Positions 1 to 7,534 of a stretch of DNA of 64,000 nt are shown one piece after another. The notes under the pieces were generated by a model. It saw nothing but the letters and a program-made list of their open reading frames with translations. It had not been told where the DNA came from and made no database searches. Position 1 is the first letter of the stretch; each line of letters begins with the position of its first letter. A program made the position numbers and the translations under genes. Where the stretch lies: the NCBI RefSeq assembly GCF_017876495.1, contig NZ_JAGIOB010000001.1, positions 2,790,001-2,854,000 on the forward strand. Direction: 5' to 3'. The stretch comes from Microlunatus capsulatus. Lineage in GTDB: Bacteria > Actinomycetota > Actinomycetes > Propionibacteriales > Propionibacteriaceae.

Positions 1-387
1 TGGCGCAAGCTGCCCACCCTCACCGACGTCGTCGCGTTCCGGCGCTGGGTCTACCAGCTGGCCACCCGCCGCTGCCTGAGCGTGCTGCGGACCCGCACCC
101 GGCGGGCGACCGACGCCACCGACGCCGACGCGCTGGAGCGGGACCTGCCCGTCGACGACGCGGACGACCCGGCGAGGATGGCCCAGTACGCCGCGCAGCT
201 GCGCGGCCTCGACACCTTCCTGCGGCAGCTGCCCGATGAGCAGCGCGCCTGCTGGGTACTGCGGGAGCTGCACGACCTGACGTACACGGAGATCGCGTTC
301 GCGATGAACCTGCCCGTCTCGACCGTCCGGGGCCGTCTCGCCCGGGCTCGCCAGAACCTCACGGAAGGAATGAGCGCATGGCGGTGA
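1..387 (+). CDS. RNA polymerase sigma-70 family factor, 3' part
   Basis: The frame is open from base 1, so the 5' end lies outside the window. About 128 residues remain. The first visible residues (WRKLPTLTDVVAFRRWVYQL) look like the end of sigma region 2. The C-terminal part contains LPDEQRACWVLRELHDLTY followed by an HTH with STVRGRLARARQNL, typical of sigma region 4, which contacts the -35 element. The stop overlaps the ATG of the next gene by 10 nt, so this factor is probably translationally coupled to the Asp23/Gls24 genes. The family suggests an ECF-like or stress sigma factor for a cell-envelope operon; its regulon cannot be read from here. Confidence 0.88.
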   Translation, partial: WRKLPTLTDVVAFRRWVYQLATRRCLSVLRTRTRRATDATDADALERDLPVDDADDPARMAQYAAQLRGLDTFLRQLPDEQRACWVLRELHDLTYTEIAFAMNLPVSTVRGRLARARQNLTEGMSAWR

Positions 388-998
388 ACACCTCGACCCA
401 GCTCGGCTGCGGTCGTGACATCGACGAGGTGTGGGAGAACATCGCCCGCCCCGCGACCCCGCACGAGCTCTCCTGCCCGTTCTGCGGCCCCGCCCGGGAG
501 AGCCTGCAGGAGCTGGAACGGGCGACGTCGAAGCTGCGGGTCGACGACGAGGAGGACCCGGAGCTCCAGGCCGGGCCGCTGGTCATCGCGCGCATCCTCG
601 AGGTCGCCCGCTCCGAGGTGCGGCGCAACCGGCGGCTGCCCCTCAACAAGCCGCTGCCCGGCCAGGTGAGCGAGGCGCTCACCATCAGCGAGCAGGCCGT
701 GGCGGCCGTCGTCCGCCGCACCGGCGACCGGCACGGCGGCGTCCAGGTCCGGCGCTGCAGCGTCGAGCTGGTGGACGACTCCGCGCCCGTGGCGGGCTCC
801 CTCCCGGTGGTCGACGAGCTGGCGCCCCGGGAGGCGTCCGACGTGCGCGTGGCGCTGCGCGTGAGCATCGACGGCGGCGTGTCCATCCCGTCGCTGTCCG
901 GCGAGCTCAGGAGGGCCGTGATCGACGTCGTCAGCAGGGAGGTCGGGATGAACGTGGTCCGCGTGGACATCGAGGTGGAGGACGTGCACGGTGTCTGA
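378..998 (+). CDS. Asp23/Gls24-family envelope stress protein
   Basis: The protein has 206 residues. The N-terminal part carries a small Cys pair (HELSCPFCG) and an acidic linker. From about residue 60 it follows the Asp23/Gls24 pattern, with alternating beta strands (VQVRRCSVELVDD, VRVALRVSIDGGVSIPSLSGELRRAVIDVV) and a closing VRVDIEVEDV. Asp23 family members are cytoplasmic or membrane-anchored proteins linked to envelope or alkaline stress. The ATG overlaps the sigma-factor stop and the 3' end overlaps the next gene by 8 nt, so all three are one transcriptional unit. The molecular role is not known from sequence. Family assignment is likely; the Cys pair may bind metal. Confidence 0.72.
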   Translation: MAVNTSTQLGCGRDIDEVWENIARPATPHELSCPFCGPARESLQELERATSKLRVDDEEDPELQAGPLVIARILEVARSEVRRNRRLPLNKPLPGQVSEALTISEQAVAAVVRRTGDRHGGVQVRRCSVELVDDSAPVAGSLPVVDELAPREASDVRVALRVSIDGGVSIPSLSGELRRAVIDVVSREVGMNVVRVDIEVEDVHGV

Positions 999-1383
999 GC
1001 GCGCGACCGCGGGCGGGTCCCGCCCGGAGCCGGGCCGTCGGGTCGTCGGGTCGACGGTGCTGGAGGTCGGCGAGGACGTCGTCGACGCCCTGCGCACGCA
1101 GGTCGGCGCGCTCGTCACCGCCCACCCCGGGGTCCTCCGGCTGGAGCCGACCCTGGCCGGCGCCGTGCAGGCGCTGCGCCGGGCGGGCGGCCCCGACGGC
1201 GTGCAGCTGGTGGCGCACGGCCGCGTGGTGGACGTCGACGTCAACCTGGCCACCCGCGCCGACCACCAGGCCCGCGCCACCGCGACCGAGCTGCAGGCGC
1301 AGCTCGTCGCCCTGGTCGTCGGGCACGGGCTGGTGCCCGGCAGCGTCGAGATCAGCGTCCTGAGCGTCGTCGAGCCGGTCTGA
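991..1383 (+). CDS. Small Asp23-like partner protein
   Basis: A 130-residue soluble protein with a GTG start that overlaps the preceding Asp23/Gls24 gene by 8 nt. After a disordered N-terminus it has one alpha/beta unit: VVDALRTQVGALVTAHPGV, then VQLVAHGRVVDVDVNLAT, a helix, and VEISVLSV. This resembles a half-length Asp23-type domain, as found in actinobacterial sigma-Asp23 operons. No catalytic motif or signal peptide is visible. The function is unknown. The tight coupling suggests it works with, or forms a heteromer with, the upstream protein; that is inference. Confidence 0.6.
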   Translation: MSERATAGGSRPEPGRRVVGSTVLEVGEDVVDALRTQVGALVTAHPGVLRLEPTLAGAVQALRRAGGPDGVQLVAHGRVVDVDVNLATRADHQARATATELQAQLVALVVGHGLVPGSVEISVLSVVEPV

Positions 1384-1425
1384 CCCGGTCCGGGGCGTGA
1401 CGACCCGGCCGGTCGTGGCGTCTGG

Positions 1426-1449
1426 AGGAGGTACCCGCACCCACCTCCT
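1426..1449 (+). promoter_or_regulatory. Hairpin covering a Shine-Dalgarno-like sequence
   Basis: AGGAGGT (1426-1432) and ACCTCCT (1443-1449) are a perfect 7-bp inverted repeat with a 10-nt loop. It lies just upstream of the GTG at 1460. The left arm is an ideal ribosome-binding sequence that would be hidden if the hairpin forms. A weaker CTGGAG lies 4 nt before the start region. Function is untested. Confidence 0.35.
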
Positions 1450-1459
1450 GGAGACCGCC

Positions 1460-1864
1460 GTGACCGTCCGCACCACCCGCCGCGCCCTGCGCCCCCGCCC
1501 GCCCGCCGTCCGCGCCGCCCTCGGGGTGGCCGGCCTGGGCCTGGTCCTCGTCCTGGTCGGCGTGGTGCTGCCGGTCTGGACCGCCATCGGGGCGGCCGAC
1601 GGGGCCGTGGCCGGCGCCGTCGACGTCCCGGCCGGCCGGATCGCCGCCGTCACCGTGCTGGGCCTGCTCGTCGTCCTCGCGCTGGCGGTGGGGCTGGTGC
1701 TGACCCGTCGGGCGGCCCTCGCCTGGCCGCTGGCCCTGGCGGCTCTCGCGCTCGCCCTCGTCGTCGCGGTGTACCCGCTGCTCGCCACCGCGGCCCGCGC
1801 CGTCCAGCAGGGCCGGGAGTTCATCCCCTGGGTGAGCGACCTCGTCGTCCGCTTCACCGGCTGA
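1460..1864 (+). CDS. Small membrane protein of the sigma/Asp23 operon
   Basis: About 134 residues from the GTG at 1460. An in-frame GTG at 1397 exists, but the residues it adds (TTRPVVASGGGTRTHLLE) look non-coding, so I prefer 1460. After an Arg/Pro-rich N-terminus there are three hydrophobic stretches: one around GLGLVLVLVGVVLPVWTA, one around VLGLLVVLALAVGLVL, and one around LALAALALALVVAVYPLL. It is therefore an integral membrane protein with about three helices. Small membrane proteins commonly sit downstream of Asp23-type genes in Actinobacteria and may anchor them; that is inference. No enzymatic motif is present. Confidence 0.6.
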   Translation: MTVRTTRRALRPRPPAVRAALGVAGLGLVLVLVGVVLPVWTAIGAADGAVAGAVDVPAGRIAAVTVLGLLVVLALAVGLVLTRRAALAWPLALAALALALVVAVYPLLATAARAVQQGREFIPWVSDLVVRFTG

Positions 1865-1880
1865 GCGGCCCCGAGCGGCG

Positions 1881-1886
1881 TAGCGT
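1881..1886 (+). promoter_or_regulatory. Candidate -10 box (TAGCGT)
   Basis: TAGCGT fits the actinobacterial TAnnnT -10 pattern. It lies about 40 nt before the GTG at 1926, in the only non-coding gap between the membrane-protein gene and the GH5-like gene. No clear -35 is visible. Confidence 0.4.
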
Positions 1887-1925
1887 CGGCGGCACGCCCC
1901 CAGCGCCCGCCCGAGAGGACCGCCC

Positions 1926-3302
1926 GTGCCCGACCGCTTCCTGTCCGCCCGTGGTGACCAGCTCGTCGACGCGGCCGGGGAGGTCGTGCGGCTGCGCGGG
2001 CCCAACATCGGCGGCTGGCTGCTGATGGAGAACTTCGTCACCGGCTTCGCCGCGAACGAGTCGACGATGCGGGCGCAGGTCCGGCGGGTGCTGGGCGAGG
2101 ACCGCGCGGAGCGCTTCTTCGAGCGGCTGCTGACCGCCTTCTTCGCCGAGCCCGACGTCGCCTTCCTGGCCGAGCGCGGCTTCAACGCGATCCGGGTGAA
2201 CGTCAGCTACCGCCACCTCGAGGACGACGCCCGGCCCTTCGAGGTCCGCGAGGACGGGTTCCGGCACCTGGACCGGGCCGTCGAGCTGGGGGCGGCGCAC
2301 GGGATCTACACGATGGTCGACCTGCACGCCCTGCCCGGCTACCAGAACCAGGACTGGCACTCCGACAACCCGACCCACGTCGACACGTTCTGGGACCACC
2401 CGCACTTCCAGGACCGGGTCGTCCACCTGTGGGAGGTCATCGCCGACCGCTACAAGGACCAGCCCTGGGTGAGCGGCTACAACCTGGTGAACGAGCCCGC
2501 GGACGCCACCCGGCAGCGCGTCGGGCCGTTCTACGACCGGCTGCTGGCCGCGGTCCGCGCGGTCGACCCCCACCACCTGGTCTTCCTGGACGGCAACACC
2601 TACTCGACGGAGTTCGAGTTCTTCGGCGAGCCGCAGGAGGGCGTGGTCTACGCCCTGCACGACTACGTGACCTCCGGCTTCGGCCGGGGCGGGCCCTACC
2701 CGGGCGTCACCGACGGGACCTGGGTGGACCGCGACGTGGTGGAGGAGAAGTTCCTGCAGCGCTCGGCGCACGCCCGCCGGACCGGGACGCCGATCATGGT
2801 CAGCGAGTTCTCCCCGATCTACACGGGCGACGAGGCCCGGGACGTCCAGCGTCGCCAGATCCTGGCCGACCAGCTGGAGATCTACACCCGCCACGGGGCG
2901 AGCTGGCAGTCCTGGATGTACAAGGACCTGGGCCGCCAGGGCATGGTCGGCGTCCGGCCCGACACCCCCTACCGGACGCGGTTCGACCCGTTCGTGGCCA
3001 AGAAGGACCGGCTGGCCGCCGACGCGTGGGGCAGCGACGAGGTCGGCCCGCGCGCGGTGACCCAGCCGGTGCAGGACCTCGTCGCCCGCGAGTTCCCGGA
3101 CTTCGACCCCTACCCCTTCGGCCGGTTCCACTTCGTCCGCCGGCTGCTGCTCAACATCGCCGTCGCCGAGCCGATGGCGCAGGAGTACGCCGAGCTGCTC
3201 CGCGGGCTCGACGACTCCGAGCTGGACGCGCTGGCCGACTCGTTCGCGTTCGCGAGCTGCCAGGTGCGGGAGTCCCTGGTCGCGCAGCTCGCGGCCGGCT
3301 GA
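1926..3302 (+). CDS. Intracellular GH5-type glycoside hydrolase
   Basis: 458 residues with a GTG start. The N-terminus reads RLRGPNIGGWLLMENF, typical of cellulase-family (GH5, clan GH-A) proteins. The acid/base Glu is in NLVNEP (E190) and the nucleophile Glu is in MVSEFSP (E294), at the expected beta-4 and beta-7 strand ends. A conserved FNAIRVNVSYRH strand and the VDLHALPG segment support a TIM barrel. There is no signal peptide, so it should act in the cytoplasm on imported oligosaccharides. It converges on the beta-xylosidase gene, separated by a strong hairpin. Substrate specificity (beta-glucoside, xyloside or mannoside) cannot be told from sequence. Confidence 0.82.
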   Translation: MPDRFLSARGDQLVDAAGEVVRLRGPNIGGWLLMENFVTGFAANESTMRAQVRRVLGEDRAERFFERLLTAFFAEPDVAFLAERGFNAIRVNVSYRHLEDDARPFEVREDGFRHLDRAVELGAAHGIYTMVDLHALPGYQNQDWHSDNPTHVDTFWDHPHFQDRVVHLWEVIADRYKDQPWVSGYNLVNEPADATRQRVGPFYDRLLAAVRAVDPHHLVFLDGNTYSTEFEFFGEPQEGVVYALHDYVTSGFGRGGPYPGVTDGTWVDRDVVEEKFLQRSAHARRTGTPIMVSEFSPIYTGDEARDVQRRQILADQLEIYTRHGASWQSWMYKDLGRQGMVGVRPDTPYRTRFDPFVAKKDRLAADAWGSDEVGPRAVTQPVQDLVAREFPDFDPYPFGRFHFVRRLLLNIAVAEPMAQEYAELLRGLDDSELDALADSFAFASCQVRESLVAQLAAG

Positions 3303-3306
3303 CGGC

Positions 3307-3351
3307 GGCGGAGGGGCGGCGCGCCCGTCAGGGCCGCGCCGCCCCTCCGCC
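3307..3351. terminator. Bidirectional terminator between convergent genes
   Basis: A perfect 17-bp inverted repeat (arms 3307-3323 and 3335-3351) with an 11-nt loop. It fills the 54-bp gap between the convergent GH5 and GH120 genes. There is no T-run, which is common in high-GC actinobacteria. Confidence 0.7.
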
Positions 3352-3356
3352 CGGGC

Positions 3357-5339
3357 TCACCAGACCCGCGTGCGCACGACCCCCGCGGTGAGGTCGGCCA
3401 GCGGTCCGGCCGGGTAGCGGCCCCCGGCCTCCTTGGCGGCGCCGAGGAGGTCCTGCGCCAGCCGGGACGGGCTGCCGTCCGGCTCCTCGAAGTCGGCGTC
3501 GACGAAGCGCACCCGCTCGAGGTCCGTGCCGCGGACGGCGTCGACCCGGACGTCGTCGAAGCCGGCCGGCAGGGTGGTCTCCAGGTAGACCGCGTCGCCC
3601 TCCTCGACCACCCGGGCGGCGGCGTCGCCGTCGGGCAGGTGGGCGGCCCGCGTCTCCGCCTCGTAGGCGGTCGCCCCGGGGGCGTACACGTTGTCGCGGA
3701 TGTAGACCGGCTGCTGGACGTGCGCGAAGCGCTCGTGGTCGCCCTTGGTGGGGTCGGACACCTGGTCCAGGTAGTCCTCCAGGGAGGCCGGGTGCCCGTC
3801 GTAGACGGCCGTGCCGTAGCCCACCTCGCGCCGTCCCGGTCGCCGCGAGCCCGGCGCGTAGGCCAGGGCCGGGTCGTCGGCGAGGAACAGGTTGCCCACG
3901 TAGCGGTCGTCGCCGCCGGTGATGGCCGCGTAGCCGGCCACCTGCGTGCTGTGCGGGACGTGGTACGGCGTCGGGCGCTCCACGATCGGGTCGATCGAGA
4001 CCGTGCCGCAGACCAGGTTGTGGACGAAGGCGCCGCCCTGGCTGTGCACCTCCAGCGACACCCGCGACGCCAGGACGTTGTGGTCCACCAGGTGCGGGCC
4101 GTGGCTGACCTCGACGAACAGGTCGCGCTGGTTGGCGTAGAAGAGGTTCCGCGTGACCCGGGTGCCCTGGGTCTGCCAGTCCAGCCAGGTGCCCAGCGAG
4201 CAGTCGTGGATCCGGTTGTGCCGGATGACGACGTCGAGCGCGGCGTGCAGCTTGATGCCCGCGATCTCGTAGCCGTAGAACTCGCGCTTGAGCGCGATGT
4301 GGTGGATGTGGTTGTCCTCGATGGTGGAGAACACGCAGCCCAGGTGGCCGACGACACCGGTCTGGCCGCAGTCGTAGATCGTGTTGCGGCGCACGACGTG
4401 GGAGCCGACGTGCTCGCGGTCCCAGCCGATCTGCAGCGCGGAGAAGACCGACTCCAGCTGGTACTGGTAGCCCGGCTTGTCGCGGCGGGTCGTCGCGTAG
4501 TTGTGGCCGGTCGAGCGCTCCTTGCCCAGCGAGATGCCCGAGCACTTGGCGTCGTGGATGACGTTGTCCTCGATCACCCAGCCCTTGGCCCAGTTGGGGC
4601 CGATGAGGCCCGGCTGGTCGGCGGTCGGCGGCGCCCACGGCGTGGCCGCGTGGGCCAGCTCGAACCCGCGCACGGTGATCCAGTCGAGGTGGTGCTCGGT
4701 GGGGAAGAACACCGACCGGCGGACGTTCATCTCCACCAGCGACGCGTTCGGGTCCGCCGCGCCGAAGTGCACCCACAGGGTCGTCCGCTCCGGGCCCACC
4801 TCGGCGTACCAGACCCGCCGGGTCTGCTCGGGGTCGCGGACCCGGTCCACCGTCCCGGTCCAGGTGTCGACGACCTCGGTGCGCCGCGGCGGGTCCGAGA
4901 CCTCCGCCAGCGAGTCCACCTCGTAGGAGCTCTGCCCGTCGAGGTACACCTCGCCCAGGTGCTTCTTGCGCACCGACTGGTCGGCGTAGACGACCCAGTC
5001 GCCGTCCAGCTCCTCGGCGAACGGGTTGAAGGAGCCGAACAGGGTGTTCGCCAGCTCGGCGCGCCAGACCCCGTCCTCCACCCGCTCCCAGCCGGTGACG
5101 ACCTCGGAGCCCTTGACCACCACGTGCTCGCCGGCGGCCGCGGTGTAGGTGATCCGGCGCCGGTCGCTGAGCCCGCCGCGCTGCGGCTGCACCCACTCCC
5201 GGTACTCACCGCCGTGCACGACGACGGTGTCCCCGGCGACGGCGAGCGCGGCGGCCCGGTTGATGGTGCGGAGCGGACGGTCGGCCGAGCCGTCGCCGTC
5301 GTCGGCTCCGGTGGTCGCGACGTGCAGTTCAGTGGGCAC
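3357..5339 (-). CDS. GH120-type intracellular beta-xylosidase (beta-helix fold)
   Basis: 660 residues from the GTG at 5339, preceded by GAAAGG. The whole length matches my memory of the GH120 beta-xylosidase XylC of Thermoanaerobacterium saccharolyticum: N-terminal GDTVVVHGGEYREWV, the block AHAATPWAPPTADQPGLIGP (residues 229-248), YGYEIAGIKLHAALDV and the C-terminal RVRFVDADFEEPDG. GH120 is a right-handed beta-helix family that removes xylose from xylo-oligosaccharides. The expected nucleophile Asp is D387 in TWLDWQT and the acid/base Glu is E410 in LFVEVSHG, 23 residues apart as in XylC. No signal peptide, so it is cytoplasmic. An ATG at 5438 overlapping the upstream stop would add 33 low-complexity residues. 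It is the last gene of the lacI-GMC-GH120 operon. Confidence 0.88.
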   Translation of the reverse strand: MPTELHVATTGADDGDGSADRPLRTINRAAALAVAGDTVVVHGGEYREWVQPQRGGLSDRRRITYTAAAGEHVVVKGSEVVTGWERVEDGVWRAELANTLFGSFNPFAEELDGDWVVYADQSVRKKHLGEVYLDGQSSYEVDSLAEVSDPPRRTEVVDTWTGTVDRVRDPEQTRRVWYAEVGPERTTLWVHFGAADPNASLVEMNVRRSVFFPTEHHLDWITVRGFELAHAATPWAPPTADQPGLIGPNWAKGWVIEDNVIHDAKCSGISLGKERSTGHNYATTRRDKPGYQYQLESVFSALQIGWDREHVGSHVVRRNTIYDCGQTGVVGHLGCVFSTIEDNHIHHIALKREFYGYEIAGIKLHAALDVVIRHNRIHDCSLGTWLDWQTQGTRVTRNLFYANQRDLFVEVSHGPHLVDHNVLASRVSLEVHSQGGAFVHNLVCGTVSIDPIVERPTPYHVPHSTQVAGYAAITGGDDRYVGNLFLADDPALAYAPGSRRPGRREVGYGTAVYDGHPASLEDYLDQVSDPTKGDHERFAHVQQPVYIRDNVYAPGATAYEAETRAAHLPDGDAAARVVEEGDAVYLETTLPAGFDDVRVDAVRGTDLERVRFVDADFEEPDGSPSRLAQDLLGAAKEAGGRYPAGPLADLTAGVVRTRVW

Positions 5340-5400
5340 TCGAGCGCCTTTCGTGGTGGTCCTGTTCGTACCGCGGGCCGGGGTGCGGACCGCGGGGTCG

Positions 5401-5423
5401 CCGGCGCCGGTGGTCGGCGCCGG
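5401..5423 (-). promoter_or_regulatory. Intercistronic hairpin between GMC and GH120 genes
   Basis: Perfect 9-bp stem (CCGGCGCCG / CGGCGCCGG, loop of 5) in the 95-bp gap. It may attenuate transcription or protect mRNA ends. No T-run follows. Confidence 0.35.
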
Positions 5424-5434
5424 GGGCAGAGGGC

Positions 5435-7534
5435 TCATCGGGGCCAGTCGTCGACCAGCCGCTCGGCGACGCGGAGCGCGTTGGCCACGATGGTGAGGGT
5501 GGGGTTGACGCTGCCGTTCGTCGGGTGCAGCGAGCTGTCGCAGACGACGACGCGGTGGGCACCCCACAGCCGGCCGAAGCGGTCGGTCGCCCCGGTGGCC
5601 GGGTCGTCGCTCATCCGGGCGGTGCCGCAGGAGTGCTCGCCGGCCGCCGACGCCGTGGCGCCGCCCCGCTGCTGGCGGACGCCCCGCGCCCCGGCGGCCT
5701 CCAGCCAGCGGGTGCCCAGCGCGGCCATCCCCGCCTCGACCTCGCGCGAGGCCGGGTGCACGCTCTTCCGCAGCCGGGCGCCCGGGCGCCCCCACCGGTC
5801 GAGGACGCCGGCCAGGGTGACCGCCGAGGTCTCGCTGGGGACCTCCTGGCCCATCCCGAACACCCCGAACGCGTGCGGGCGGCCCTCCCGCATCCACCGC
5901 TTGTGGCCGGCGCCCCAGCGCGGGACGCCCTCGCCCGGGTCGGTGGCCGAGGTCAGGGGCAGCACGCTCATCAGGTCGACGAGCACACCGCCGCCCCAGG
6001 GGATCGTGCCGGCGTGCACGTGGTCGAGGGTCGCGACGGAGTGCCCGGGGCCGAGGCCGTTCTTCACGGGCTGGTCGACCTCGCCGCGCAGGCTGACGAA
6101 GCGGTGGTCGTGCAGGTGCCGGCCGAGGTGGTCGTTGCCCAGCCCGCTGGCCAGCAGCAGCCGCGCCGACTCCACCGCGCCGGCGGCCACGACGACGACG
6201 TCGGCGCGGACGGTCCGCAGCACGGGCTCGCCCGAGCAGCCGGTCATCACCTCCACCGAGGCCCCGGCCGGGCCGTCGTGGACCGCGATCACCTCGGCGT
6301 CCAGGACGACCTCGGTGTTCCCGGTGGCCAGCGCGCGGGGGAGGAAGGTGTTGTGGGCGCCGTTCTTCGCGTCCACCGGGCAGGCGTGGCCGACGCACGA
6401 CGAGCAGCGCACGCAGGCGGGCCGGCCGGCGGCGGGCACGCTGTTGATGGCCAGCGGGATGGCGCCGGTGGTCCAGCCGAGCCGCCCGGCCGCCCCGGCC
6501 AGCAGCTCCCGGGCGGGCTCGGTGCCCATCGCGGGCATCGGGTAGCCCAGCGAGCGCGGGGTCCGGGCGGTCAGCGCGCCCTCCTCCCCGGCGACGCCGA
6601 GCTCCTGCTCGGCGCGGCTGTAGTAGGGCTCCAGCTCGTCGTAGCCGAGCGGCCAGTCGGCCAGCGTCGCCCCCGCGGGGTTGCCGTAGGTGCTGGCCAT
6701 CGCGAAGTCCTCGGGGAAGAACCGCCACGCCATGCCCTGCCAGAGCCGGGTGCCCCCGCCGTAGGCGTAGGCGTTCAACCCGTACGCCCAGGCGTCGCCG
6801 TCGCCGTCCACCAGCCGCTCCGCCAGCCCGCCGCCGTCGTCCTCCTGGACCGCCAGCCGCGGGTGCTGCGGGCCGGGACCGGCCACCGAACGGTAGACGG
6901 CGTTGCGCTTGCCGTGCAGGTGGTCGCCCCGCAGCCCCGCGTTGCTCAGCGGCCGGGCCCGCTCGACGACGAGCACGCTGCGGCCCGCGCGGGCCAGGGT
7001 CTGCGCCGCGACCGCCCCGCCCGGGCCGGACCCGACGACGACGGCGTCGTAGTGCGCCCGCAGCCGCGCGGCCGGCGTGGCCGGGGGCAGCGGGGCCTCG
7101 ACCGGGGTGACGCCCTCGGGCAGGTCGCGGAAGCCGACCATCGCCAGCCCGGCCGGCCAGCCGGGGTCGTCCGCCCGGTCGGCCGCGCTCCGCCGGGTGG
7201 CGTAGTAGCCCTCCCAGCACAGCCGCAGGAGGCCGGCGAGGTCGGCGTCGGGGCCCGGCCGCCCGCCGAGGTCGGACAGGACGCGGTCCTGCTCCGCGGG
7301 GGGCGCCGCGGCGAAGTCCTGCCCGGCGAGCACCGCGACCAGCCGCTCGAGCCCCGCCAGGGCCCACTCCTGCTCGGTGCCGCCCTCGGCCAGGTAGTCC
7401 CCGACCCCGCCCGCCCAGCCGGCGGGCCAGTCGTCGGCGGGCACCACCCGGTCGACGGCAGCGCGCAGCTGCGGGTCCTGGACGACCGCGCGCCAGCGCT
7501 CGGCGGCGGTCCCCGTCGGCTCAGCGCCGGCCAC
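5435..7534 (-). CDS. GMC oxidoreductase fused to a gluconate-2-dehydrogenase-subunit-3-like domain
   Basis: 699 residues, GTG start overlapping the lacI 3' end by 14 nt. Residues 1-130 are helical and resemble the gluconate 2-dehydrogenase subunit 3 family. From about 160 there is a GMC flavoprotein: FAD-binding VVVGSGPGG (166-173), then the C-terminal signature SLHPTNGSVNPTLTI with the usual His/Asn active-site region. Four cysteines sit at 374, 377, 380 and 385 in CVRCSSCVGHACP, a ferredoxin-like spacing suggesting an Fe-S cluster between FAD and a redox partner. GMC dehydrogenases oxidise sugars or alcohols. No signal peptide is seen. Its position between a LacI repressor and a beta-xylosidase suggests oxidation of a sugar from the same substrate. 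The exact substrate is unknown. Confidence 0.85.
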   Translation of the reverse strand: MAGAEPTGTAAERWRAVVQDPQLRAAVDRVVPADDWPAGWAGGVGDYLAEGGTEQEWALAGLERLVAVLAGQDFAAAPPAEQDRVLSDLGGRPGPDADLAGLLRLCWEGYYATRRSAADRADDPGWPAGLAMVGFRDLPEGVTPVEAPLPPATPAARLRAHYDAVVVGSGPGGAVAAQTLARAGRSVLVVERARPLSNAGLRGDHLHGKRNAVYRSVAGPGPQHPRLAVQEDDGGGLAERLVDGDGDAWAYGLNAYAYGGGTRLWQGMAWRFFPEDFAMASTYGNPAGATLADWPLGYDELEPYYSRAEQELGVAGEEGALTARTPRSLGYPMPAMGTEPARELLAGAAGRLGWTTGAIPLAINSVPAAGRPACVRCSSCVGHACPVDAKNGAHNTFLPRALATGNTEVVLDAEVIAVHDGPAGASVEVMTGCSGEPVLRTVRADVVVVAAGAVESARLLLASGLGNDHLGRHLHDHRFVSLRGEVDQPVKNGLGPGHSVATLDHVHAGTIPWGGGVLVDLMSVLPLTSATDPGEGVPRWGAGHKRWMREGRPHAFGVFGMGQEVPSETSAVTLAGVLDRWGRPGARLRKSVHPASREVEAGMAALGTRWLEAAGARGVRQQRGGATASAAGEHSCGTARMSDDPATGATDRFGRLWGAHRVVVCDSSLHPTNGSVNPTLTIVANALRVAERLVDDWPR

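Noticed and set aside
3639-6545. 968-residue open frame on the plus strand
   Set aside because: It lies opposite the GH120 and GMC genes, is made of Arg/Val/Asp/Gly-rich sequence without motifs, and results from the very high GC content.
5340-7367. Long upstream extension of the GH120 reading frame (total 1336 residues)
   Set aside because: The extension runs in another frame through the real GMC gene and is Arg/Gly-rich nonsense. The GH120 similarity begins at the GTG at 5339.
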